Assembly: GCF_023498005.1 (NCBI RefSeq)
Contig: NZ_CP097289.1
Location: forward strand, 6,696,001 to 6,760,000
Direction: 5' to 3'
From: Streptomyces durmitorensis
GTDB lineage: Bacteria; Actinomycetota; Actinomycetes; Streptomycetales; Streptomycetaceae
Length of the DNA stretch: 64,000 nt
Part shown: piece by piece, positions 1-7,400 of the stretch
How the letters are laid out: the number at the start of each line of letters is the position of its first letter
Position numbering within the stretch: position 1 is the stretch's first letter
The notes under the pieces: model-generated
The model's input: only the letters and a program-made list of their open reading frames with translations
The model's database searches: none
What the model was told of the DNA's origin: nothing
Position numbers and translations under genes: made by a program

Positions 1-162
1 GGACCGAACGAAAGCGGGCGGGCGAGGCTGCTCAACATGCCGACGAGTAGCGTCGCAGGAGGTCTGGAAGAAGCAGCCTGCGGGCAATCCCTCCGTGACC
101 GCTTCCCGGCCGTTGCGGCAGAGCTGATCGCAGTGGACGGCCAACCAGGACGCAAGCATGAC

Positions 163-480
163 GGCCCAGGGATTCTGCCGTCAGGTCGGCATGCGGGCGC
201 GCGTCAGTGCCGGCCGCGAGCTCCTGTCGGGCCTGCTCGCGCATGATGGCGTCGATGCGCTAACGGCTACTCCAGCATCCGCCGCAGTGGACGTACACCA
301 CGTTGCCTTCACCGATGCCCTTCTCGATCAGCCAGTCCGGGGCCGGTGGTTCGCGCTGATTGCCGCGGGTCCGCTCGGCTTCGCGTCGCTCTGCCTCTGT
401 GATCGCTCCGTCGAGCCGCTAGACCCACATGGCGTGCCTCGTCACCCAGCGCGCGCCGCGCCCGCACGGGGCAGATGATG
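163..480 (-). pseudogene. DUF6233-like remnant with two in-frame stops
   Basis: One minus-strand frame reads through a pattern I recognise from DUF6233 proteins of Streptomyces: a WVTRHAMWV stretch, a charged helix, PPAPDWLIEKGIG, VVYVHCGGCW, then REQARQELAAG. TAG codons interrupt it at 419-421 and 260-262, exactly 53 codons apart in the same frame. After ARPH the expected CRPD motif appears only in the next frame, which indicates a further frameshift near position 185. The first stop is one change away from CAG (Gln). The family is abundant in Streptomyces and its function is unknown. The assignment rests on motif memory. No complete reading frame remains, so I treat it as a decayed gene. 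Confidence 0.5.
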
Positions 481-522
481 GCCTGACCAGCGCTTCGGCA
501 CACACGACGAAGGAAGCTCGCC

Positions 523-867
523 ATGGCTCTCAGACCGTTCGGACTGGGGGTAGGCGCCTTGGTGCTACTAGCTGGCGGGACCACTACCGCCTGCGGCGGC
601 GACAGTGAGCCCACATCACCGCAGCAGCAGGAGAACCAGGACTTTCTCGACGTCCTGGAGCAGCAGGACGTGCTGTCAACGAAGACCGACAAGGGCCTGA
701 TCCAGCTCGGTCGCTCCGTGTGTAAGAACAGCGACGCGTTCAATTCGGAGCTCTCCTACCTTGCTGTCGCCGAGCTACAGGGCCAAGACCCGTCCCTCGA
801 CCAGGAGGAGGCCGAGAGGGTCATGCAGGCGGCCATCAAGACGTTTTGCCCCGGACGGGAAGGCTAG
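523..867 (+). CDS. Small secreted DUF732-type lipoprotein-like protein
   Basis: The 114-residue product starts at ATG with an AAGGAAG ribosome site just upstream. Residues 1 to 23 form a hydrophobic signal segment ending in TTAC, so Cys24 could be lipidated, although the lipobox lacks the usual leucine at -3. A Gln/Glu-rich linker follows. The C-terminal 80 residues carry two cysteines (in SVCKN and TFCPG) around a helical region, the arrangement known for DUF732 domains of actinobacterial exported proteins. DUF732 has no established biochemical role. The gene appears intact although its neighbours on both sides are decayed. Confidence 0.7.
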   Translation: MALRPFGLGVGALVLLAGGTTTACGGDSEPTSPQQQENQDFLDVLEQQDVLSTKTDKGLIQLGRSVCKNSDAFNSELSYLAVAELQGQDPSLDQEEAERVMQAAIKTFCPGREG

Positions 868-873
868 GCACGG

Positions 874-1113
874 TTAGACGGCGCCAGCGTCGAGCTGCGG
901 ATGCCGAACCGTCCGCTTCACGGCCATCCCCACCTCATGCCGCGGCTGCCCGGTCGCCTCTGCGTGCGCCGTCACGGCCGCTTGGAACGCCTCGGCCGCC
1001 TCAGCTCAGTGGCGCCACTGCGCCGCGTACTCCTCGCCGTCGAGGCCCGCGAGGCCTGCTGCCTCCTCGGCGGACCGTTTCAGCTTGATCAACTCATCAG
1101 TGATGTCTGCCAC
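874..1113 (-). pseudogene. Small conserved-type gene interrupted by TGA
   Basis: A GTG at 1113 opens a frame beginning VADITDELIKLKRSAEEA and ending HPQLDAGAV with TAA at 874-876. It would encode 79 residues, but codon 36 is TGA (1006-1008) directly after QWRH. The second half continues in the same frame as a coherent amphipathic helix (AEAAEAFQAAVTAHAEATG), and both halves use G/C-rich third positions. The pattern resembles small helical proteins that I remember from Streptomyces genomes and that carry a tryptophan here. TGG to TGA is a single transition. No function is known to me. It overlaps no plus-strand gene that I can support. Confidence 0.45.
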
Positions 1114-1248
1114 GAACGGATCTTAAGCTCGGCTCAGCGCCGATCCGACTCACCGCTCGCGCGGGTGACGCGAACGCATACACGGCACGTCGACCCACGC
1201 CAGCTCGCTACGAAGATCACGACCAGTTCGCGGTCTTCGAGGAGCCCC

Positions 1249-1915
1249 GTGCCCGCCATCGCCCGCACAGCCATCCTGCTCGCCACCACTCTCACCCTCC
1301 CCCTCCAGGCCACAGCCCACGCCGCCCCCACCGCACCCGTGGCTGGGGAGACCATCACCCAGCCACTCCATACCGCACTGAAGGCCCTCACGATCAAGGG
1401 CGAGGGCCGCAGCGGCTACCAACGTGAGAGCTTCAAGCACTGGGTCGACGCCGACAAGGACGGCTGTTCCACCCGGCACGAAGTCCTGCTCGCCGAAGCA
1501 CTCACCGACCCCGAGCGGGGAGCGAAGCGCAAGCTCACCGGGGGGCGTTGGTACTCCGAGTACGACGACCAGTACATCGACGGGCCGTCCGGGCTCGACA
1601 TTGATCACCGGATCCCGCTGGCCGAAGCCTGGGATTCCGGCGCCAAGGAATGGACTGCGGCATGGCGGCAGGAGTACGCCAACGACCGCGGCGACGAACG
1701 GGCGTTGATCGCCGTCACGGCGAAGTCCAACCGCAGCAAGTCCGATCCCCTCAACCTGGATGCCGCCGGCCGAAGGCAACCGGTGCGAGTACGCCCAATG
1801 GGTTGCTATCAAGACCCGTTGGAAGCTTGCCATCGACCCGAGTGAGGAGGCTGCCCTCGCCGAGAACTCGACGCGCTGCCCGAACACCCCGGTCAGGCTG
1901 CAGCTCGCCCGGTAG
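1249..1915 (+). pseudogene. Secreted HNH-family nuclease, frameshifted
   Basis: From GTG 1249 the product has a signal peptide ending near AHAAP, then a domain with a DADKDGC stretch and the HNH-type core DIDHRIPLAEAWDSGA, followed by NDRGDERALIAVTAKSNRSKSD. This matches secreted HNH endonuclease family proteins of actinobacteria. After codon SDPLN the reading frame diverges and stops at 1845. One base further along, the expected tail resumes: WMPPAEGNRCEYAQWV, then KTRWKLAIDP and ENSTRCPNTPV, ending at TAG 1913-1915. One extra base at about 1759-1761 explains both. The conserved Cys pair of the tail is lost in the frame that starts at 1249. Either this is a true pseudogene or the assembly has an error here. 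Confidence 0.75.
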
Positions 1916-2174
1916 CTCGATCTCGGCAGAGAGCCCCTGCCTCGAACTCGGCGCGCTTGGCCCCGAGAGGCGTTGTGCCCGCCGCCTGGGCCCACCGACG
2001 AATACGCGCAGCACGGGGCACTCGCCGAGGCCTTGCTCGATGTAGTCAGCCGAGCTTCGTGAGCCGGGCCGTCTGTGGGCCGTCAAAAGGCGGCCCGCAG
2101 TGGCCGACAACGACCAACGATGACTGTGAAATCCCTGCTCTTCGGGGGGCCGGCTTGTGTTGTCGGAGGCCGTC
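1916..2174. other. Intergenic stretch without a recognisable gene
   Basis: No frame gives a protein I recognise. A plus-strand segment near 1985-2060 reads EYAQHGALAEALLDVVS and could be a further gene fragment, but I cannot assign it. Confidence 0.3.
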
Positions 2175-2276
2175 ATGAGAGCAGGTCAGTTCCTCCGGAA
2201 CAAGAAGCAGGAGTGGGAGGAGTACCGCAGCGAGGTCACGGCGTTCGAGCTGAGGAAGAACCTGCCGGTGCTGTAA
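2175..2276 (+). pseudogene. Detached 3' end of a glutamine synthetase (GlnA2-like) gene
   Basis: The last 33 codons read MRAGQFLRNKKQEWEEYR, then SEVTAFELRKNLPVL and TAA. This is the C-terminal helix and tail that I associate with type I glutamine synthetases of the actinobacterial GlnA2 group. In Streptomyces coelicolor glnA2 lies upstream of glnE, the same place as here. No glutamine synthetase sequence precedes it: similarity starts around codon QFLRNKK, near 2187. The rest of the gene must be outside the window or lost. A sharp boundary with an intact 3' end is what a site-specific integration at the 3' end of a gene leaves behind. The family assignment is from memory, and the attachment-site reading is inference. 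Confidence 0.45.
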
Positions 2277-2286
2277 AGCTGCCGCT

Positions 2287-2404
2287 AGGGGCGCGGGGAA
2301 CTGCGCGAGCAACCACGAAAAAGCCGCAGACGCATCTGCCGAGCAACTCGGCAAACGCGTCTGCGGCTTTTCGCGCGCTGGGCGCGCAGTTCCCCGCGCC
2401 CCTA
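2287..2404. repeat. Nested palindromic intergenic element
   Basis: The outer arms (AGGGGCGCGGGGAACTGCGCG at about 2287-2307 and its inverse at 2383-2404) enclose a second stem built from AAAGCCGCAGACGC and GCGTCTGCGGCTTT. A third inner stem is TGCCGAG/CTCGGCA at 2337-2343 and 2347-2353. The whole can fold into one long hairpin. The outer arm sequence recurs at 32213-32273 in this window and belongs to a dispersed family seen between genes in many Streptomyces. It may terminate transcription of the VOC gene. Confidence 0.8.
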
Positions 2405-2836
2405 CGGGGCGCTGACGATCGCCGCCCGCAGAGGAGTCGTCCCGCGGACGCGATACTCCTGGATGGCCCAGCCATTGCCGTCCGGGTCCTTGAAGTACAT
2501 GAACGTGCCGCCGTCCTGCGGCGCATGCGCCACCGGCTCCGAGATCTCCAGGCCGCGCGCGGTCAGCTCCGCGTGCGCGGCCTTCGCGTCGGCGACGCAC
2601 AGCTGGAGGCCCTGGTAGGAGCCGGGGGCCGGGGTGGGGCCGTCCATCGTGTCCCAGAGGGTGTCGGCCAGGGCGATGGAACAGCCGGACCCCGGCGGGG
2701 TCAGCTGGACGATGCGCATGCCCGGCATGACCTCCTGGTCGATGTCCACGTGGAAGCCGAGCTTGTCGCGGTAGAACTCCATGGCCCGGTCGACGTCGCT
2801 GACGGGGAGCGGGATCACCTCGAGTGTGTATTCCAT
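2402..2836 (-). CDS. VOC family (glyoxalase-like) protein
   Basis: The 144-residue product has the paired beta-alpha-beta-beta-beta units of the vicinal oxygen chelate fold. It opens with YTLEVIPLPVSDVDRAMEFY, has RDKLGFHV in the first half and YFKDPDGNGWAIQEYR in the second. The DPDGN turn is diagnostic of the superfamily. A metal site is plausible (His29 region, Glu near the end), but the substrate cannot be read from sequence: members include glyoxalases, dioxygenases and resistance proteins. It stands alone, convergent to the palindromic element. Confidence 0.85.
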   Translation of the reverse strand: MEYTLEVIPLPVSDVDRAMEFYRDKLGFHVDIDQEVMPGMRIVQLTPPGSGCSIALADTLWDTMDGPTPAPGSYQGLQLCVADAKAAHAELTARGLEISEPVAHAPQDGGTFMYFKDPDGNGWAIQEYRVRGTTPLRAAIVSAP

Positions 2837-2956
2837 GGGCCGAGTACATCAGGGCGAGGGGGCCCTGTCAGCGCTCCGCCACACCCCGTCCGAGGGCTCC
2901 GGAAAGTGGAGTTGAAGCCTCCTGCGCGTGCGGCAGGCACCGGCCCTTCGGCCGCC

Positions 2957-3469
2957 TCACGCGAAGCGCCAGCGCGTCTGGCTGAACGGCTCGCCCTTGC
3001 CGAAGCCGAAGGCGGTACGAGGGGCCACCTCGAAGACGTACGCGTGGCCCGGACCGTGGTGGAAGCAGCCGTCCTGCACCTCGTAGTGCCAGAAGCTGCC
3101 GTACTTCTCCTCCCACGCCGCCGCCAGGCGCCGCAGCCTGTCCTCCTCGGTGATCCGGACCGCGGAGCCCTCGACGACCAGGTCGTAACCCTTGTCCCAG
3201 AGGTTGACGCCCGTGGTCAGCACGACCTCGGGGTTGGCCGCCACGTTCCGTGCCTTGCGCTCCTCGGGGCCCGTGCAGAAGTGCAGCGCGCCGTCCAGCC
3301 AGACCGCGGGCAGCGGTGTGACGTGCGGGCGCCCGTCGGGGCGCACGGACGAGATCCAGAAGAGCTCGGCCGCCTTGAGCTGCCGCACGGCGTCGGACCA
3401 GGGGGTCGCGGCTGCCCCCGCGCTGCTGTACCGGGTGTCCAGTTCCGCACGGGGTTCCTTGCTCGGCAT
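2957..3469 (-). CDS. Pyridoxamine 5'-phosphate oxidase-like flavin protein
   Basis: The 170-residue product shows the split-barrel FMN/F420-binding fold: LFWISSVRPDGRPHVTPLPA at residues 36-55, an ALHFCTGPEERKARNVA helix, then PEVVLTTG and DLVVEGSAVRITEE. Members of this group in actinobacteria bind FMN or F420 and reduce or bind small molecules, and the cofactor is not decidable here. The gene ends a short minus-strand pair with the VOC gene, but the 120-bp gap argues against tight coupling. It is divergent from glnE, with about 120 bp between the two starts. Confidence 0.8.
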   Translation of the reverse strand: MPSKEPRAELDTRYSSAGAAATPWSDAVRQLKAAELFWISSVRPDGRPHVTPLPAVWLDGALHFCTGPEERKARNVAANPEVVLTTGVNLWDKGYDLVVEGSAVRITEEDRLRRLAAAWEEKYGSFWHYEVQDGCFHHGPGHAYVFEVAPRTAFGFGKGEPFSQTRWRFA

Positions 3470-3588
3470 GTTCCGTCTCCTGACGCCGTCACCTAATGCT
3501 TCCGTCCAAGTACGGACTCCGCACGCGGGCAGAACTCATCGGTCAGGCCGTAGGCTCGGGCCAGGAGTGATCGAATGGAGGCGCGGGG

Positions 3589-6500
3589 ATGACGGTGCCG
3601 CAAGGGCGCAGAAGCAGTACGTTCACGCGGCTGCTGCGGCATGGCTTCACCGATCCGTCCGCCGCTGAGCGGCTGCTCGGGGCTCCCGAACTGTCCGCGG
3701 TGCGGACCGACCCGGTGCTGCTCGACGCCCTGGGCGCCGCCGCCGACCCCGACCTGGCCCTCCTCGGCCTCGTACGCCTGGTCGAGGGGCAGCCCGACGA
3801 CACCGGCCGCCGGGAGCTGCTGGACACCCTGGTCAGCGCCAAGCCGCTGCGTGACCGGCTGCTCGGGGTGCTCGGCGCCTCCGAGGCGCTCGCCGACCAC
3901 CTGGCCCGGCACCCCCGCGACTGGCGGGCCCTGGTCACGTACGAGCTGGCCGACCTGCACCCCGGCGTCGAGGAGTTCGAGCGCGGCCTCGCCGACGCCA
4001 CCGACCCGGTCTCGCTCCGCGTCTCCTACCGCCGCTGCCTGCTCGCCATAGCGGCCCGTGACGTCTGCGGCACGACGGACGTGGCCGAGGCCGCGGCCGA
4101 GCTCGCTGACCTGGCGACGGCGACCCTGCGTGCCGCGCTCGCCATGGCCGAGGCCGCCGCCCCCGACGACGCCGCGCGGTGCAGACTCGCGGTCATCGCG
4201 ATGGGCAAGTGCGGTGGCCACGAGCTGAATTACGTGTCGGACGTCGACGTCATCTTCGTCGGTGAACCCGCAGAGGGCACAGGCGGCACGGACGCCGCCG
4301 ACGAGGGCAAGGCCATCCAGGCCGCCACCCGCCTCGCCTCGCACATGATGCGGATCTGCTCGGAGACCACGGTCGAGGGCACCATCTGGCCGGTCGACGC
4401 CAACCTCCGCCCGGAAGGCCGCAACGGCCCGCTGGTGCGCACCCTCAGCAGCCACCTCGCCTACTACCAGCGCTGGGCCAAGACCTGGGAGTTCCAGGCG
4501 CTGCTCAAGGCCCGCCCGGTGGCCGGGGACCTGGCTCTCGGCGAGGAGTACGTCAGCACGCTCGCGCCCCTGGTCTGGCACGCGGCCGAGCGCGACAACT
4601 TCGTTCCCGACGTGCAGAAGATGCGCCGCCGGGTCGTGGAGAACATCCCGGCGGGCGAGGTCGACCGCGAGCTGAAGCTGGGCCCCGGCGGCCTGCGGGA
4701 CGTCGAATTCGCCGTACAGCTCCTGCAGTTGGTGCACGGCCGCGGCGACACGTCGATCCGCAGCGGCTCGACCCTGGCGGCCCTGGAGGCGCTCGCGGCC
4801 GGCGGGTACGTGGGGCGCGTGGACGCCGTCCAGCTCGACGACGCCTACCGCTTCCTGCGCTCCCTGGAGCACCGCATCCAGCTCTTCAAGATGCGGCGCA
4901 CCCATCTGATCCCGGAGGACGACGCGGACCTGCGGCGCATCGGCCGCTCCCTGGGCATGCGCACGGAGCCGATCACCGAGCTGAACCGCGCGTGGAAGCG
5001 GCACACCTCGGTCGTGCGCCGTCTGCACGAGAAGCTCTTCTACCGCCCGCTCCTGGACGCCGTGGCCCAACTCGCCCCCGTCGAGACCCGGTTGAGCACG
5101 GACGCGGCCCGCGAACGTCTGGTGGCCCTCGGCTACCACGACCCCGCGGCCGCCCTGCGCCACCTGGAGGCGCTCGCGTCGGGCGTCACCCGCAAGGCGG
5201 CGATCCAGCGCACCCTGCTCCCCGTGCTCCTCGGCTGGTTCGCGGACTCGGCGGACCCCGACGCGGGCCTCCTGAACTTCCGCAAGGTGTCCGACGCGCT
5301 GGGCAAGACCCCCTGGTATCTGAGGCTCCTGCGCGACGAGGGCGCGGCGGCCGAGAACCTGGCCCGCGTCCTGTCCGCGGGCCGCCTGGCCCCCGACCTC
5401 CTCCTGCGCGCCCCCGAAGCGGTGGCCCTGCTCGGCGACCAGCGTGGCCTGGACCCGCGCGACCACGCGCACCTGGAGCAGGAGGTCCTGGCCGCGGTGG
5501 GCCGCGCGGACGGCGCCGAGAAGGCGGTGACCGCGGCGCGCGGCGTCCGCCGCCGCGAGCTGTTCCGCACGACGGCGGCCGACATCATCGGCTCGTACGG
5601 CACGGAGGAGAGCCCCGCCGCCGAGGATCCCGGCGCCCTCCTGGACCGGGTGGGCAGCGCGGTCTCCGACCTGACGGCGGCGACGATCGCGGGGACGCTG
5701 CGCGCGGTGGTCCGCGAAGGCTGGGGCGACACGCTGCCGGTGCGGTTCTCCGTGATCGGCATGGGCCGCTTCGGCGGCCACGAACTGAGCTACGGCTCGG
5801 ACGCCGACGTCCTCTTCGTCCACGAGCCGCGCGAGGGCGTGGGCGACCACGAGGCCGCGAAGGCGGCGGCCCAGGTCGTCTCGGAGATGCGCCGGCTCCT
5901 GCAACTCCCCAGCAGCGACCCGCCGTTGCTGATCGACGCGGATCTGCGCCCGGAGGGCAAGAGCGGACCACTGGTGCGGACCCTCGCCTCGTACGAGGCC
6001 TACTACCGCCGCTGGTCACTGGTCTGGGAGTCCCAGGCGCTGCTGCGTGCCGAACCGGTCGCCGGTGACGCCGAGTTGGGCCGCGCCTTCATCGACCTGA
6101 TCGACCCGTTGCGCTATCCGGCGGAGGGCCTCGGCGAGGACGCGGTCCGCGAGATCCGCCGTCTGAAGGCCCGCATGGAGGCCGAACGCATGCCGCGCGG
6201 CGCCGACCCCACCCTCCACACCAAGCTGGGCCGCGGCGGTCTCTCGGACGTCGAATGGACCGTCCAGCTCATGCAGTTGAGCCACGGCTGGGTCGAGCCG
6301 GGCCTGCGCACCACCCGCACCCGGGAGGCCCTCGCGGCGGCCTGTGCGGCCGAGCTGATCCCGACCGAGGACGCGGCGATCCTGGACGAGGCGTGGGTCC
6401 TCGCCGCGCGGGTGCGCAACGCGGTGATGCTGGTGCGGGGCCGGGCGGGCGACACGTTCCCGTCGGACGGCCGCGAACTGGCCGCGGTGGGGCGCTACTT

Positions 6501-6600
6501 GGGCTACGACCCCGGGCACGTCGGGGACATGCTGGACGACTACCGACGGGTCACGCGCAGGGCGCGGGCCGTGATGGAGGAGCGGTTCTACGGGGCGTAG
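3589..6600 (+). CDS. glnE: Bifunctional glutamine synthetase adenylyltransferase/deadenylase
   Basis: The 1003-residue product has the two nucleotidyltransferase domains of GlnE. The N-terminal one carries MGKCGGHELNYVSDVDVIFV near residue 204, and the C-terminal one MGRFGGHELSYGSDADVLFV near residue 725. Each holds the GG-x9-DxD catalytic pattern, and helical domains follow each. The first domain removes and the second adds AMP on the conserved tyrosine of type I glutamine synthetase, shutting it down when nitrogen is plentiful. The target GlnA is encoded at 50.0-51.4 kb with its tyrosine intact. The ATG has a GGAGG site 9 bases upstream. Length is usual for actinobacterial GlnE. Confidence 0.97.
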   Translation: MTVPQGRRSSTFTRLLRHGFTDPSAAERLLGAPELSAVRTDPVLLDALGAAADPDLALLGLVRLVEGQPDDTGRRELLDTLVSAKPLRDRLLGVLGASEALADHLARHPRDWRALVTYELADLHPGVEEFERGLADATDPVSLRVSYRRCLLAIAARDVCGTTDVAEAAAELADLATATLRAALAMAEAAAPDDAARCRLAVIAMGKCGGHELNYVSDVDVIFVGEPAEGTGGTDAADEGKAIQAATRLASHMMRICSETTVEGTIWPVDANLRPEGRNGPLVRTLSSHLAYYQRWAKTWEFQALLKARPVAGDLALGEEYVSTLAPLVWHAAERDNFVPDVQKMRRRVVENIPAGEVDRELKLGPGGLRDVEFAVQLLQLVHGRGDTSIRSGSTLAALEALAAGGYVGRVDAVQLDDAYRFLRSLEHRIQLFKMRRTHLIPEDDADLRRIGRSLGMRTEPITELNRAWKRHTSVVRRLHEKLFYRPLLDAVAQLAPVETRLSTDAARERLVALGYHDPAAALRHLEALASGVTRKAAIQRTLLPVLLGWFADSADPDAGLLNFRKVSDALGKTPWYLRLLRDEGAAAENLARVLSAGRLAPDLLLRAPEAVALLGDQRGLDPRDHAHLEQEVLAAVGRADGAEKAVTAARGVRRRELFRTTAADIIGSYGTEESPAAEDPGALLDRVGSAVSDLTAATIAGTLRAVVREGWGDTLPVRFSVIGMGRFGGHELSYGSDADVLFVHEPREGVGDHEAAKAAAQVVSEMRRLLQLPSSDPPLLIDADLRPEGKSGPLVRTLASYEAYYRRWSLVWESQALLRAEPVAGDAELGRAFIDLIDPLRYPAEGLGEDAVREIRRLKARMEAERMPRGADPTLHTKLGRGGLSDVEWTVQLMQLSHGWVEPGLRTTRTREALAAACAAELIPTEDAAILDEAWVLAARVRNAVMLVRGRAGDTFPSDGRELAAVGRYLGYDPGHVGDMLDDYRRVTRRARAVMEERFYGA

Positions 6601-6649
6601 AAGGCCGTGGGCTCCGCAGAGAAGCCCCCGCCGCAGCCCCGCAGCGGTT

Positions 6650-7252
6650 CTAGAGCATGGTCCGCGCGTGCGCCAGGAACCCCGCGAGCGCCAGCTCGAA
6701 GGCGCGGTCGGCGCGCCCCCGTGGCGCCGCGTCAAGGGCCCGTGCGAGCGCGGGCGTCGACGTCTCGTCCGGCAGCTCCCACATGGCCTCGGGCGCGGCC
6801 AGGTCGAGCGCGGAGCCGAGCACCAGGTTCTCCAGGGCGATGATCACCGGCATGACGTCCGTGAGCGCGAACCCCGCGTCGATGAGCAGCGTCACCGCGC
6901 ACTCGTACTGCTCAAGTACGCGCGGGGCGCGCACCGGTGAGGTCATGAGGAGCGGGATGACCTTGGGGTGGGCCGCGAAGGCGGCACGGTAGGAGCGGGC
7001 CCAGCCGGACAGGGATGCGTCCCAGGGGCGTCGCGGGTCGAGGGTGCTGGTGTCGATCGCCTCGCTCACCCGCTCGCGGAGCAGCTCCACGATGCCGTCG
7101 CGGCCGTCCACGTGGTGGTAGACGGAGCCGGTCTGCGCGCCGAGGCGCTTGGCGATCTGCGGGACGCTGAAGTCGCCCTTCTCGTCGATGAGGGCGAGCG
7201 CGGTCGTAGTGATGCGGTCCCTGTCGAGCAGGGGGGTGCGCGGCCGTCCCAT
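6650..7252 (-). CDS. TetR-family transcriptional regulator
   Basis: The 200-residue product opens with a DNA-binding helix-turn-helix (RITTTALALIDEKGDFSVPQ, then IAKRLGAQTGSVYHHVDGRD at about 31-50). Its C-terminal half is of the TetR_C type, where ligands bind. It is divergent from the permease at 7401, with 148 bp between the starts, and most likely represses the permease-amidohydrolase pair. A candidate operator lies in that gap. It converges with glnE, with about 50 bp between the stops. Confidence 0.88.
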   Translation of the reverse strand: MGRPRTPLLDRDRITTTALALIDEKGDFSVPQIAKRLGAQTGSVYHHVDGRDGIVELLRERVSEAIDTSTLDPRRPWDASLSGWARSYRAAFAAHPKVIPLLMTSPVRAPRVLEQYECAVTLLIDAGFALTDVMPVIIALENLVLGSALDLAAPEAMWELPDETSTPALARALDAAPRGRADRAFELALAGFLAHARTML

Positions 7253-7308
7253 GTCTTCGATCTCCTCGCGATCTCTTCCCGTAAGCCCAACGAGAGGTTA
7301 CATTGCGC

Positions 7309-7330
7309 AAACCGAAAGCCTTTAGGTTTA
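7309..7330. promoter_or_regulatory. Candidate TetR operator
   Basis: CAAACC and GGTTTA form an imperfect inverted repeat with an 11-base AT-richer centre in the divergent gap between the TetR gene and the permease. The position fits an operator controlling both, but the assignment is only positional. Confidence 0.35.
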
Positions 7331-7400
7331 TGGCTTCCTGCGGCCGGTCCCCGCCGTCGGAAGCCCTTGCCCCGCCTGTCGTCGAAGGGCTTCTCCCCGC

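Noticed and set aside
1..162. Frame reading MLASWLAVHCDQLCRNGREA on the minus strand
   Set aside because: It runs off the window edge, and nothing supports it beyond an open frame.
3493..5904. 803-residue open frame opposite glnE
   Set aside because: High G+C leaves long open frames on the antisense strand. It lacks recognisable domains, and its composition mirrors glnE codons.
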